Counted from the first letter of the stretch, positions 18,162 through 28,153 are shown. The stretch is 64,000 nucleotides of DNA from Plantibacter sp. Leaf314 (GCF_001423185.1 NZ_LMOB01000001.1:1283882-1347881); one strand, 5' to 3'. Translations and numbers: made by a program. Notes: generated by a model not told the origin, from the sequence alone.

Positions 18162-21100
18162 TCACCAGTCGGTGCCGTTGGTCTTTGCCAGGTCGTAGTA
18201 CTTGCCGTCCGAGAGGCGGGTGAACCGGACGAACAGCGAGAAGTCCGTCTTGCCGTAGTGACGGGTGAACTGGGCGCTCCCGCTTGCTCCGGCGTCGACA
18301 CTGGCGAGGGTGCTCACCACAGAGCCGTTCTCGTAGAGATCGAGTCGATAGGAGCCCGCCGGGAGGTCACTCCAATTGATGACCACGGGGTAACAGCCCA
18401 CGCGTCCGTCGCTGACGCAGCGGATGGGACCTGGACCCTTGCTGATGTTGCCCTGAGGGTCTGGCGGTGGCGGGTCCTTGACCGTGACCTCAGCCGGGCC
18501 GCCCTCGGGACCGGTCCCACCAGGACCGGTTGCGGAGACGTAGAGCTGATACGTGCCCGCGGCAACGCCGTCCTGCGATGCACTCGTGCCCCCGGTAGAC
18601 CCCTGGTACACGACGCTGGACCCCTTGACGAGACGCCAGGCGTAGGAGTCGATCTTGCCACCGGTGTCGGCCGGTGCGGACCAGCGCATGGACAGCTTGG
18701 CGGGAGCGTCGCCGGACGAGCTGAGCGACACGTTCTGCGGCGCGCTCGGGACGCCGTAAGCGGTTGCGGAGATCTCATTCGAGCCCGCGCTCGGACCGAC
18801 GGCGTTCTCCGCGTAGGCGGTGAACGTGTAGTTCTGGCCGTTCGTCACGTCGAAGGTGCAATCGTTGCCGGGGGCGCACTGCTTCTCGCCGCCGCCGCTC
18901 CATTTGACCGCGTGGTACTCGATCGGTGAACCGTTGCTCGCCGGCGAACCGCCGACGACGACCGTGATCTTGCCGCTCTTCGCACTCTTCAGACTGAGCG
19001 AAGGAGGATCGGGCACGTCCTTCACGACCACGGTGATGCGTCCCTGGACCCGTCGGTTCGGGTCGTTCGTCGCATCCTGGATCGTGTAGATCACGCTCAC
19101 CGTGCCGCTCTTGGACGAACCGGGGGTGACCGTCACCGTGCCGCCGGATATGGTGGCCGTCGCCCCGCCGGCCGGGGCGCTCTCCACGGTGGCGTCGAGC
19201 ACCTTGAGCGGGGTGTCGGGGAACGGGTTGTAGTCGTTCGCGATCACGTTGACCGGCTCGGCCTTGTTCTTGCGGCCCTCCTCGACGCGGTCGTCGATGG
19301 CCCGCGGCAGCGGTCGCGTCGACGACACGACCTGCACCTGCACCGAACCGGGGATCGAGTACTCCTTGTACGTCACCGTGAAGTTCAGCGTCGCGGAGGT
19401 CCCCGGTTGCGTGCCCTGCGGCGCCGAGACGGACAGTTGCGAGCCGGACAGGGTGGCCTGGATGCCCGCCGACGTCCCGGTGAGGCCCTGATAGGACAGC
19501 GCAGCGAGGATCTTGGGGTTGGGGTGGTCGCTCGAGGCACGCAGGTCGACGACGATCGCCGGCTCGCCGGCCTCGACGGGGATCGTCACCGGGGTGAACG
19601 TCGGGGGCACGTCCTCGAGGTCGGGATCGCCGACGGTGATCGGCAGGGTGAGCAGCTTGCTCTCGCGGCCGTCGGTCGCCTCGAAGCTCACCGACGCCGG
19701 ACCGCGGTAGTCCTTGGCCGGGGTGAACGTGATCGTCGCGTCGTCGACGTAGCTCGAGGTGCCGTTGCCGCGGAAGTTCACGACGCTGCCTTCGGAGGCG
19801 ATCGTCACCGGTTTGCCGGACGGCGCCTCGGCGATGTCCGACAGCTTCCAGGTGCGCGTCTCGTTGACCTTCACGATCTGCTCCGGCAGCGGGCTCTTCA
19901 TCCGCGGTGGCTCACCGTCGGTGGCCGCCGGCACGATGATGAACGCGGCACCGCTCAGCTGGGTCACCGGATCCGTCAGCCGGTAGGCGATCGCCTGCCG
20001 ACGGTCGGTGAGCGTGACGCGGATCGTGTCGCCGTCGCGGACCTCGCCGGAGGCGGCGTTCGCGCCCTCGAGGCTCGGCTGCAGGTCGCCGACGACACCG
20101 CCGGGGTTCTGCGCACCGTCGAGCACGTCGACGTCGATCGTCGACTTGCCCACGATGTCGGAATCTTCGAGCACGTGGTCGTCGGCCTCGGGGTACTGCG
20201 GCTTCGCGTCCTTCGTCACCTTGACCTGGATGTAGGCGCTGTCGATCCCGCCCTTGCCGTTGGTGATCTGGTAGCGGACGGTGAAGAACGCCTCCTCCTC
20301 CGGCACCTCGATGACGACGCGGCTCTTGCTGACCTCGGCGGTCAGGCCGTCGTCGACCGACAGCAGCTTCGGCTCGAGTTTGAGCTTGTACCCGTTCGGG
20401 TCGGAGTCGTTCCCGAGCACCGGGACCGAGGCGACCTTGCCCGGCAACACCTCGACGTAGTCGTCGACGGCGTTCGGCTGCCCGTCGACCTCCGGCCGGC
20501 CGATCACGCCGATCTTGATCGTGCCGACGGCGACCGCACCGTAGGTGTCCTTCACGCGGTACTGGAAGGTGTCCGTGCCGGAGGAGTCGGGTGCCGCCTC
20601 GTAGACGAACCAGGTGCTCCCCTGCTCGATGACCCGGCCGAGGAGCGGCGCGGACGCGATGTCGTCGACGACGACGGAGTCGCCGTTCGGGTCGAGGCCG
20701 TCGAGCGGGACGTCGACACGGACCGTCGCGCCGGCGAACACGCGCGAGGTGAGCAACTGCGGGACGGGCGGCTGGTTGTTCTTCTTGTCCTCACCGACCA
20801 CGTTGAACGTGACCGTGGCGGTGTCGGCCTCGCCGAACGTGTCGTAGACGCGGTAGGTGGTCGTGTAGGTGCCGGGCTCGCTCGGGGCCTGGAAGCGGAC
20901 CTCGTCGTCGTCGACGAACGCGAGTCCTGCGGTCGGCGGGTCGACGAGGGTGCGGTCGACGAGCATGACGGCGGCGTCCGGGTGGTAGTCGTTCTCGAGG
21001 ACCGCGACATTGGCGATGTCGCCGGCGCGGACGACGATCGCGTCGTCGGTGGCGACCGGCGCCTGATGTTTCGGCAACGGCGGCACGGGCACGACGGTCA

Positions 21101-23453
21101 CGGCCGCCGTCGCCGTGGACGTACCGTCGGAGACCACGTAGGTGAATTGGAGCTGCCGCTCGATCGGCGCCGAGGACGAGACCCGGATGACCGCGCTGTC
21201 GAGGACTTCGACGGACAGCGAACCCGACTCGTCAGGCACGGAGACGGACTGCACGGCGAGGACCTGCCCACCCGGTGACTCGTCATTGGCGAGGACCGGG
21301 ATCGTGATCGTCTCGTTCGGGCGGAGGTAGCCCTCGTCCTTCACCGCGACGGGTGGCCGCACATCGGTCGGCTTCTCAAGGACGTCCACGCGGATGAGCC
21401 CGATGCTCGACGCGATACCCGCGCCGAGCGTGTACTTGAGGTAGTAGGTGCCCGGCTCGTTCGAGGAGACGGTGACCGACTGCTTCTCGAGGCTCGGCGA
21501 TGAGACGAGCCCGCCCTGCAGGGCGTCGACACCGATGAGGCCGAGCGGTGCGCCGCTCGGCGACTGGTCGTTCGCGAGCGGCAGGACCTGGGCGGACTCA
21601 CCGACGAACGTCGACACGAAGTCCGGGGTACCGATCGGGCTCAAGGCACCGGCCGGCTGCACGTCGACCTTGAGCGTGCCCTCCGCCGAGGTCACGCCGT
21701 CGGACACCACGAACTTGACGTCGCGCGGGCCCATCTCGGGCGAGGCATGGGTGAACGTGACGAAGCCGTCCGGCGTGAACCGCACGAGGTCGCTGGATGC
21801 GGGCGACGCCGACTGGAGGAAGATGTCGTCGCCGTCGGGGTCGCGCCAGTCGGCGAGCACGTTGTAGGTGACCGTCTGCCCGGCCTCGACCGAGACCGCC
21901 GCCTCTCGATGGGACGTCGGCGGCTCGTTGACCTCCGGCGGCTTGATGGCGAGGCTCACGACGGCATCCGCCACACCACCAGGACGGCCGTCGTTCACGG
22001 AGTAGCGGAACGACGTCGTTCCGGCCACGAAGCCCTCGGCCGGGGTGAACTGGAGCGCCCGGCCGCCGTCGATGAATTCGAGCTTGCCCGTCTCCGCGGA
22101 GACGTCGCTCGTGTTCTGGATCGTGAGGACGTCGCCGTCCGCGTCGGAGTCGTTGTCGAGGAGCGGCAGGACCGTCGCGCGGCCCGGACGGACCCCGAAC
22201 GCGTCGTCGCGGGCGATGGGCGGGCGGTTCTCCTCGGTGCGCTCGGCGAGGGTGTCCTCGAAGGACTGCTCGGACGCCTTCTCGTCGCCGTCCTCGCCGT
22301 CCTCCTCCTGCGGAGGCGTCACCTCGTCCCAGTTGTCGACGAGCCGCATGTTCGCCTGCACGAGCCAGGAGTTGCCGGTCTGGACGTTGTTGAGCGCGAT
22401 CACCGAGCGGTTGACGCGGAAGACGAGCTGCTGCCCGATGGTCTCCGGGTTGATGTCCTCGATGACCGGCTTCTTGTCGGCACACTCGGCGGCGTAGCGG
22501 CTGGACGAGGCCCAAGCGCCGTGCATGCAGCCGTCGAGGTTGACCGGCGCCGTGACCTCGTCCGCACTCGTCGCCGCGGTGAGGACGTCCGCGTCGAGCA
22601 CCTCCGGGTCGCCGCCACCGAGCGGGATGCGGACCAGGGAGTCACCGGTCGCGACGACGGCGCTGTCGTCCGTCGCCGAGGGCTCCTGGATCTTGAGCGG
22701 ATCACCCGGAAGCTCGACGACCGAGCCGTCCTGCTTCACGAGGTCGCCGGATTTCAGGTCGAGGATGACCGCCTGCTCACCGGCGGCGCTCAGCTGGTAG
22801 TCCTTGAGCTTCGGGAGCTTCGACTCGGTCTTCGTGCCGTCCGGCAGGATCCGGTAGAGGCGTCCCTTGGCGGGCGCCACCGCGAGGATGGTGCCCGTCG
22901 AGGTGACGACCGCCTGTCCCGCCTTGCCGATGGAGACGATCGGCTTCGTCTCGGTGGGGTCGAAGCGGAGCTCGCCGGCGGCGTCGACCGACCAGAGCTT
23001 GCCCGTCTCCCCCGCGACGACCGACAGGCGGTCGCCGCCGTAGTGCACCGTCGCGCCGGTGGGCAGCGAGACCCGCTGGATGAGGCTCGTGAACGCCGGA
23101 TCGATGCGCTCGAGCGAGGAGAGCGCCTTGTCCTGGAGGAAGACATCGTCGCCGTTCTGCAGGATGTCGGCGTTGTTCGACGCCGTCGAGACCGCGCCGT
23201 CGAGTTCGGAGATCTGGTCGTTGAGACGGCCGGCCAGGAGCGATTCGCCGTTCGTGACCCAGACGTCGCGGGACTCGAGGTCCACCTCCGTCACCGGGAA
23301 GCCCTGGTGGATGAGGGCCGCGGTCACGGGGACGGCGACGAGGACCGACAGGGCCGTGATCGAGGCCGCGGTCTTGCGCTTGCGCAGCCAGCCGCTCCAG
23401 TTGCTCACGATCCCCCAGATGTGTTCGGTCAACGCGCGGTCGAGCGACCGCAC
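18162..23453 (-). CDS. Giant Ig-like/fibronectin-type surface protein
   Basis: 1763 residues. A short cytoplasmic start, one membrane helix (about 30-50, ASITALSVLVAVPVTAALI), a beta-propeller-like region (about 60-370) and then many tandem Ig-like/cadherin-like repeats with recurring PVA(V/T)DD, VLxNDxxP and FxYxVxDG motifs. Fibronectin type III-like modules lie near the C-terminus (VPSAPQNVSLSSSG; PAKLSMRWSAP). No sortase motif is seen. It is presumably anchored by the N-terminal helix and spans the cell wall. The GTG start at 23453 lacks a Shine-Dalgarno sequence; an in-frame GTG 15 codons later (VSNWSGWLRK) follows GGGGGATC and may be the true start. It lies in the same direction as the kinase/FHA genes and MoxR. 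Confidence 0.8.
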   Translation of the reverse strand: MRSLDRALTEHIWGIVSNWSGWLRKRKTAASITALSVLVAVPVTAALIHQGFPVTEVDLESRDVWVTNGESLLAGRLNDQISELDGAVSTASNNADILQNGDDVFLQDKALSSLERIDPAFTSLIQRVSLPTGATVHYGGDRLSVVAGETGKLWSVDAAGELRFDPTETKPIVSIGKAGQAVVTSTGTILAVAPAKGRLYRILPDGTKTESKLPKLKDYQLSAAGEQAVILDLKSGDLVKQDGSVVELPGDPLKIQEPSATDDSAVVATGDSLVRIPLGGGDPEVLDADVLTAATSADEVTAPVNLDGCMHGAWASSSRYAAECADKKPVIEDINPETIGQQLVFRVNRSVIALNNVQTGNSWLVQANMRLVDNWDEVTPPQEEDGEDGDEKASEQSFEDTLAERTEENRPPIARDDAFGVRPGRATVLPLLDNDSDADGDVLTIQNTSDVSAETGKLEFIDGGRALQFTPAEGFVAGTTSFRYSVNDGRPGGVADAVVSLAIKPPEVNEPPTSHREAAVSVEAGQTVTYNVLADWRDPDGDDIFLQSASPASSDLVRFTPDGFVTFTHASPEMGPRDVKFVVSDGVTSAEGTLKVDVQPAGALSPIGTPDFVSTFVGESAQVLPLANDQSPSGAPLGLIGVDALQGGLVSSPSLEKQSVTVSSNEPGTYYLKYTLGAGIASSIGLIRVDVLEKPTDVRPPVAVKDEGYLRPNETITIPVLANDESPGGQVLAVQSVSVPDESGSLSVEVLDSAVIRVSSSAPIERQLQFTYVVSDGTSTATAAVTVVPVPPLPKHQAPVATDDAIVVRAGDIANVAVLENDYHPDAAVMLVDRTLVDPPTAGLAFVDDDEVRFQAPSEPGTYTTTYRVYDTFGEADTATVTFNVVGEDKKNNQPPVPQLLTSRVFAGATVRVDVPLDGLDPNGDSVVVDDIASAPLLGRVIEQGSTWFVYEAAPDSSGTDTFQYRVKDTYGAVAVGTIKIGVIGRPEVDGQPNAVDDYVEVLPGKVASVPVLGNDSDPNGYKLKLEPKLLSVDDGLTAEVSKSRVVIEVPEEEAFFTVRYQITNGKGGIDSAYIQVKVTKDAKPQYPEADDHVLEDSDIVGKSTIDVDVLDGAQNPGGVVGDLQPSLEGANAASGEVRDGDTIRVTLTDRRQAIAYRLTDPVTQLSGAAFIIVPAATDGEPPRMKSPLPEQIVKVNETRTWKLSDIAEAPSGKPVTIASEGSVVNFRGNGTSSYVDDATITFTPAKDYRGPASVSFEATDGRESKLLTLPITVGDPDLEDVPPTFTPVTIPVEAGEPAIVVDLRASSDHPNPKILAALSYQGLTGTSAGIQATLSGSQLSVSAPQGTQPGTSATLNFTVTYKEYSIPGSVQVQVVSSTRPLPRAIDDRVEEGRKNKAEPVNVIANDYNPFPDTPLKVLDATVESAPAGGATATISGGTVTVTPGSSKSGTVSVIYTIQDATNDPNRRVQGRITVVVKDVPDPPSLSLKSAKSGKITVVVGGSPASNGSPIEYHAVKWSGGGEKQCAPGNDCTFDVTNGQNYTFTAYAENAVGPSAGSNEISATAYGVPSAPQNVSLSSSGDAPAKLSMRWSAPADTGGKIDSYAWRLVKGSSVVYQGSTGGTSASQDGVAAGTYQLYVSATGPGGTGPEGGPAEVTVKDPPPPDPQGNISKGPGPIRCVSDGRVGCYPVVINWSDLPAGSYRLDLYENGSVVSTLASVDAGASGSAQFTRHYGKTDFSLFVRFTRLSDGKYYDLAKTNGTDW

Positions 23454-23468
23454 TGCAAACGCGGAGTC

Positions 23469-23496
23469 ACTCTAACAAACAAGTGAGGCGTGGAAA
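23469..23496 (-). promoter_or_regulatory. Candidate promoter of the Ig-like giant gene
   Basis: TTTTCC, a 17-nt spacer and TAGAGT (-10, 23469-23474) on the minus strand. The -10 would be only 16 bp before the GTG at 23453, giving a very short leader and favouring the downstream GTG as start. Weak evidence. Confidence 0.3.
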
Positions 23497-23509
23497 ACGG
23501 TTGCGAGGG

Positions 23510-24259
23510 TCAACCCCGGGCCGGTTGTCCCTCGTCGACCGCCGCCTGCTCGGCGTGGTCGAGGAGCGGCAGGTCGCTGGCGTCCACGAGGCGGGTCGAC
23601 ACGGCGTACTCGACGAGCCGAGCGCGGCGTCCGGTCGCGAGTTTGCCGGGCCCGCCGCGCAGCCCCTGGACGCCGAACTTGTCCAGTTTGTCGCAGACGT
23701 TGTCGAGCTTGCGGTTGAACGTCGTCTGGCTCCAGCCGAGCCGGGCCGCCGCCGCCGCCGAGGCCGGGATCTCCCCACGCCCAGGTGACGCCTGCCGGAG
23801 GACGTCCTCGGCGAGCGCCACGATCAGCAGGCGCTGGCTGCTCGTGAGATGGATCGGTCCGACCGTCGTCGTGCCCGCCGTGGTCGTCGAGAGCTGCGAC
23901 GGGCTGAAGTACTCGAGGTCCGAGGTGATCGTGAAGTCGTAGGTCGTCGTCCCGGCACTGAACAGCACCTGGAGTTCGGGGAAGACGATCGGGAGACGCG
24001 CACCGGGGGCGAGCCAGGCCTGCACGTTCCCGGTGGTGTCGGTCACCGTCGCGGAGAGGGTGTTGCCGATGTTCGTGAGCCACCAGAGCCCGGCGTCGAA
24101 GGTGATGCTGAGGAAGGTGCGGTGCAGGAACGGGTTCTCGTCGACGACGAGGTCGCCCTCCCGTCCGATGAGGAACGGCTGCCGTGCGTCGACCTCGTAC
24201 TGCTCGCCGCAGAACTCGACGCGTACCGCGGTCTTCCTCGTCGCCTCGTCCGTGGTCAT
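23510..24259 (-). CDS. FHA-like protein with C-terminal helix-turn-helix (candidate T7SS regulator)
   Basis: 249 residues. The N-terminal half looks like an FHA domain (FLIGREGDLVVDENPFLHR) but the phosphothreonine-binding Ser/His/Asn set is degenerate. The C-terminal half begins LTSSQRLLIVALAEDVLRQ and contains AAAAARLGWSQTTFNRKL, the spacing of a LuxR/GerE-like helix-turn-helix (inference). The start ATG at 24257-24259 has an excellent AAGGGGAG upstream. It ends the operon PP2C-FHA-kinase-FHA/HTH. It could sense the kinase and bind the repeated GGGGAGnnCTCCCC palindromes. Confidence 0.75.
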   Translation of the reverse strand: MTTDEATRKTAVRVEFCGEQYEVDARQPFLIGREGDLVVDENPFLHRTFLSITFDAGLWWLTNIGNTLSATVTDTTGNVQAWLAPGARLPIVFPELQVLFSAGTTTYDFTITSDLEYFSPSQLSTTTAGTTTVGPIHLTSSQRLLIVALAEDVLRQASPGRGEIPASAAAAARLGWSQTTFNRKLDNVCDKLDKFGVQGLRGGPGKLATGRRARLVEYAVSTRLVDASDLPLLDHAEQAAVDEGQPARG

Positions 24260-24329
24260 CGTCTGCTCCCCTTGCTGTCCATGGTCGTCGTGTCCGTTCC
24301 CGCCGCGCTCGTCCGGCACCGTGTCGAGG

Positions 24330-25964
24330 TCACTGCTGTGAGCACATCTCGAGTGGGTCCGGTGAGGTGACGCCCGCTCGGACGATCACCACCTCGATGC
24401 AGAGCTGCGCGCCAGGGGCGCTCGGCTTGAGATCGACCGCGTAGGTCGAGGTCGGGACCTTCGGCGAGTCCTTGCCGCCGCTCGTCACCTGGTAGATGTA
24501 CGTGTCGCCGTCCTTCGGGTCCGGATTGTCCCAGATGAACGTGACGACGCTGCCGTCCTCGCTGATGTTCACCCCAAACGCCTTCGGCGAGGGGACGTCG
24601 CTCAGCTGGATCGGCGCGCCGGTCGCCGCCGCCGTCGGTTTCGGGTCGGTGACGGCGCCCTGCCAGACGATGCCGGCGGCGATTCCACCGACGGCGAGCA
24701 CCGCGACGCCACCGACCACGAGCCACCGCGTCAGGCGGCGGCGCTTGGCGAGCCGTACGGCGTCGTCCGTCGGGTCCGTCGTCGGTTCGGTCGTGGCCGG
24801 CTCGAGGCGGTCGCGACGGATCGTCTCGGACGGTGCCGAGGCGGATGCGCCGATGACGATGGGTGCCGAGGGCTGGATCGGTTGGACGAGCGGACCGGCC
24901 GACCGCACCACCGTCTCGTCGCCGAGCGCGGGCTGCACACCCGGCCGGGGCTGAGCCTCCACCGACGGCACCTGTCGGACCCGGGTCTCGTCGGAGGCGC
25001 TGCCGCTCGGGTCCTGCCGCGGGGCCTGCGACGGCGGTTGCACGAGGTTCGGGATGTCGATGGGCGTCGGCGCGTAGGCGAGTTCCATCTCGACCCGCTG
25101 CAACGCGCGGGCGAAGTCGACGGCGCTGTCGAAGCGGTTGGCGCGGTCCTTCGCGAGGCCCTTCTGCAGCGTCGCGACGAGTGAGGCGGGTGCGTCGTCA
25201 CGCCCGAGCGGGGTGACGGTCCCTCGCTCGATGCGGCTGATAAGGTCGGCCGCGCCGTTCGACTGGCCCGGGATCTCGAAGGGCGTCCGTCCGGCAAGCA
25301 GGGTGTAGACCGTGGCGGCCAGGGAGAAGACGTCCGACCGGACGTCGGGTCGTGGCTCGTCCTCGAACATCTCGGGTGGCGACCACGGGATCGACAGACC
25401 GACCGTCTGCGTTCCGGAGGCCCCCGTCGAACCCACGTCCCCCGGGCGGCCCTCCACGGCCGACGGCACTTCGAGCTCGACGGCCTGGGAGATGCCGAAG
25501 TCGGTGAGTGCCGGCCAGCCGTAGGCGTTCGTGAGCACGTTGGCCGGCTTGATGTCGCGGTGCAGGATGCCGGCCGCGTGCGCGGTGGCGACCGCACTGG
25601 CGAGGCGGACACCCGTGCGCAGCGCGTCGGCGACGGGGAACCGGCGCAGCTTCGCCTGTTCGGCGAGGCTCGGCCCGGCGCAGTACTCCATGGCGAGGTA
25701 CGGCCGACCGTCGGGTGCGACGTCCGCCGTGTAGATCGTGACGATGTACGGATGCGCCGACAGCTGCGCCATGAGGTTCGCCTCGGCGACGAACGCCTCA
25801 CGCGTCTGCTCACTGAGGTGCTCGGCGAGGAGGACCTTGACGGCCACCTGACGCCTCGGCAGCTGCTGCTCGTACAGGAAGACGTCGGAGAACCCGCCCG
25901 CTCCGAGCTGTCGTTCGAACCGCAGTCCGGGGATGGCCGGCGGTTGTGAGGGGGAACGACGCAC
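24330..25964 (-). CDS. Transmembrane Ser/Thr protein kinase (PknB-like)
   Basis: 544 residues. The kinase domain (about 12-270) has the glycine loop GAGGFSDV, VAVKVLL, helix-C Glu (AFVAEANL), the catalytic loop HRDIKPANVL (Asp137) and DFG, so it should be active. A Pro-rich linker follows, then one membrane helix (about 418-440, RWLVVGGVAVLAVGGIAAGIVW) and a small extracellular fibronectin III-like domain with two cysteines. There are no PASTA repeats, so it is not the peptidoglycan-sensing PknB. It lies directly downstream of the FHA and PP2C genes, which supports a phosphorylation circuit. Confidence 0.93.
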   Translation of the reverse strand: MRRSPSQPPAIPGLRFERQLGAGGFSDVFLYEQQLPRRQVAVKVLLAEHLSEQTREAFVAEANLMAQLSAHPYIVTIYTADVAPDGRPYLAMEYCAGPSLAEQAKLRRFPVADALRTGVRLASAVATAHAAGILHRDIKPANVLTNAYGWPALTDFGISQAVELEVPSAVEGRPGDVGSTGASGTQTVGLSIPWSPPEMFEDEPRPDVRSDVFSLAATVYTLLAGRTPFEIPGQSNGAADLISRIERGTVTPLGRDDAPASLVATLQKGLAKDRANRFDSAVDFARALQRVEMELAYAPTPIDIPNLVQPPSQAPRQDPSGSASDETRVRQVPSVEAQPRPGVQPALGDETVVRSAGPLVQPIQPSAPIVIGASASAPSETIRRDRLEPATTEPTTDPTDDAVRLAKRRRLTRWLVVGGVAVLAVGGIAAGIVWQGAVTDPKPTAAATGAPIQLSDVPSPKAFGVNISEDGSVVTFIWDNPDPKDGDTYIYQVTSGGKDSPKVPTSTYAVDLKPSAPGAQLCIEVVIVRAGVTSPDPLEMCSQQ

Positions 25965-25965
25965 G

Positions 25966-27321
25966 TCAGCCCTCTCGGACGCGGAGTGCGACGCCGCCGC
26001 CGAGGTCGATGACGGTTCCGACGATCACAGGGGTCGACTCCCCCGGACGGAGGGACTGCGGCGCCTGGCCGGGGAGGACGACCTGGGTGCCGTTCCGCGA
26101 GTGCAGATCCGTGACGACGACCGTGCCGCCTTCGACCGCCACGCGGACGTGGCTCCGCGAGATGTCGTCGCCGGCGAGGGTGACGAGCGTGGGGACGACC
26201 GATGCGGGGACCTGGGAGACGCTCGGTGCCCGACCGAGGACGACCGGTGACGCGAGCGACTGCCGGGTGCCGCCGGGGAGCTCGAGGTAGGTGAGCGGTG
26301 TGGCCGCGGGGGTGGTGGACCGCGCGGGCGGGGTCTCCGCCGCGCGACGCGCACGGAGGGCCGCGAGGTCCTCCGCGAGGATGGTGTGGCCGTCGTGGTC
26401 GCCGAGCTCCGTCGCCTCCGCGACCGGGGCCTCGGGCGCAGCCGTCGCCGCAGCCTGCTGCTCGGCGGCCAGCTGGGTCGCCGCGCGTTCGGCGTCGCCG
26501 GCCTCGTCGACGGCTGCCGCGCCGACCGGACGGAGCACGGTCTGGCCGAACAGGAAGTCGTAGCCCTCATCGACGGGTTCCTCCGGGGGTGCCTGGGGCG
26601 CGTCCGGGTCGTCCTCGTCGTGGAAGAACTGGGTGTCGGAGACGGACGGGACGACGTGGAGCGGCTGTGCCGGCTCGACGGGCGATTCAGGGGCAGACTC
26701 GTCGTCGCCCGCCTCATCCTCAGGGGCGGCCGACGGCGACGCCACCGACGCGGCGGGCTCCGCCGGGGATGGGACGTGCGGGGCGGCGAGCTGCTCCGCC
26801 GCGGTCGGCGCGCTGGTCGACGACTCGGTCGACCGGGGCTCGTCTGCAGCCGGAGCGGGGACGGCGGCGGTCGCATCCTCGTCGAGCGTCGCCGTGATGG
26901 AGGTGGTCCAGACGGCGCCGGACCCGAGCGGCAGCCGTACACCGGAAGGGTTCGGCTGGTCGCTGCGGAGCGTCACGCTGACCGCGTCGGCGTGGTGCTC
27001 CTCGACCCAGGTGGTCGCCCGGGCGCCCAGGACCGTCTCGGTCCCGGCATCGCTCGTCACGACGGCTGCGGCGAGCCCGCGCACGATGACCGTCGCGCCC
27101 GACTCGTCCCACACGGCCGCCGCGAACGCGGGCGTGTTCGAGAGACCGCCGGCGGCGAGGCGGTCGACGATCAACGCGAGCGAGGCGTCGCCGGGGAGGT
27201 CTGCGGCGAAGGCCGCAGCCGCGGCGTCGTCGCCCTGGGCGTCGACCAGCACGAGCCTGCCGGGCGCCGCCACAGCGAGCCAACGGCGGACCTCGGCCGG
27301 TTCCATTTCGTACGAGTACAC
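25966..27321 (-). CDS. FHA-domain protein
   Basis: About 451 residues: an N-terminal domain of unknown type (about 1-150), a long acidic Pro/Ala-rich linker, and a C-terminal FHA domain with all key residues (LGRAPS, ISRSHVRV, HSRNGTQV). It should bind phosphothreonine peptides made by the neighbouring kinase. The start chosen is the GTG at 27319-27321 (VYSYEMEPAEV), because GAGGAG lies five bases upstream; ATG at 27304-27306 is an alternative. It is separated from the kinase by 1 bp and from the PP2C gene by 10 bp. Confidence 0.85.
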   Translation of the reverse strand: MYSYEMEPAEVRRWLAVAAPGRLVLVDAQGDDAAAAAFAADLPGDASLALIVDRLAAGGLSNTPAFAAAVWDESGATVIVRGLAAAVVTSDAGTETVLGARATTWVEEHHADAVSVTLRSDQPNPSGVRLPLGSGAVWTTSITATLDEDATAAVPAPAADEPRSTESSTSAPTAAEQLAAPHVPSPAEPAASVASPSAAPEDEAGDDESAPESPVEPAQPLHVVPSVSDTQFFHDEDDPDAPQAPPEEPVDEGYDFLFGQTVLRPVGAAAVDEAGDAERAATQLAAEQQAAATAAPEAPVAEATELGDHDGHTILAEDLAALRARRAAETPPARSTTPAATPLTYLELPGGTRQSLASPVVLGRAPSVSQVPASVVPTLVTLAGDDISRSHVRVAVEGGTVVVTDLHSRNGTQVVLPGQAPQSLRPGESTPVIVGTVIDLGGGVALRVREG

Positions 27322-27331
27322 GGCCACTCCT

Positions 27332-28153
27332 CTAGCCTCGCGGCATCGTCTCTTCAAGATACCCGAGACCACCCGCGTCATCGTAGCCGGGCCCGCTGGA
27401 CATGAGCGAGGTCGACACGACATCGACGACCAGCGCGGTCACGTTGTCGCGTCCGCCGGCAGCGAGCGCGAGCTCCACGAGGCGGTCTGCGGCACCCTCG
27501 AAGCCCTGCGAGAGGACCTCGGCGATGCCCTCGTCGGTGAGCTCGCCGGTGAGCCCGTCGGAGCAGAGCAGGAACCGTTGCCGTCCGGCGACCGGGAGCA
27601 ACCAGACGTCCGGGTCGATGCCGGCCTCGACGCCGATCGCCTTCGTCACGATGTTGCGGTCGGGATGTTCACGCGCCTCCGCCTCGGTCAGGGAACCGGC
27701 GTCGATGAGCTCCTGGACGGCGGAGTGGTCGACGGTGATCCGCCGGAGCACGCCGTCCGTCCACGTGTAGACCCGGGAGTCCCCCACGTTGAAGACCATC
27801 CAGTGCAGATCGGTCTGCGGGGACAGCGCGACGAGGGCGAGACCCGCGACCGTCGTGCCGATGACCCCGTTCGGTGTCGGGATGCTCCGGATGACGGCGT
27901 TGGCCGCGACGATCGTCGTCACCACCGCCTCGGTCGTCGTGGGGGTGCCGACCGGGATGCCCCGTTCGAGCGCGGCGGCCACCTCCCGGCTGGCGACCTC
28001 GCCGCGTTCGTGCCCGCCCATGCCGTCGGCGACGACGAAGGCCGGAGCGCCCGCGTAGAAGGCGTCCTCGTTGAGCCGTCGGACGAGGCCGGTGTCGGTG
28101 CGGCCCTCGCTCCGCAGGACGTGGGTGGATCGGGGCGTCTCGATCGTCGTCAT
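27332..28153 (-). CDS. PP2C-type Ser/Thr protein phosphatase
   Basis: 273 residues covering a full PP2C domain. Metal-binding and catalytic motifs are present: RRLNEDAF, VVADGMGGHERGE, NVGDSRVY, LLCSDGLTGEL and GGRDNVTALVV. It should reverse phosphorylation by the kinase encoded two genes downstream. It overlaps the preceding lipoprotein gene by 4 bp. Confidence 0.95.
   Translation of the reverse strand: MTTIETPRSTHVLRSEGRTDTGLVRRLNEDAFYAGAPAFVVADGMGGHERGEVASREVAAALERGIPVGTPTTTEAVVTTIVAANAVIRSIPTPNGVIGTTVAGLALVALSPQTDLHWMVFNVGDSRVYTWTDGVLRRITVDHSAVQELIDAGSLTEAEAREHPDRNIVTKAIGVEAGIDPDVWLLPVAGRQRFLLCSDGLTGELTDEGIAEVLSQGFEGAADRLVELALAAGGRDNVTALVVDVVSTSLMSSGPGYDDAGGLGYLEETMPRG

Noticed and set aside
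23454..23509. A fourth copy of the GGGGAG palindrome upstream of the Ig-like gene
   Set aside because: The region has GCGGAGTCACTCT, which lacks the CCCC half and the correct spacing.
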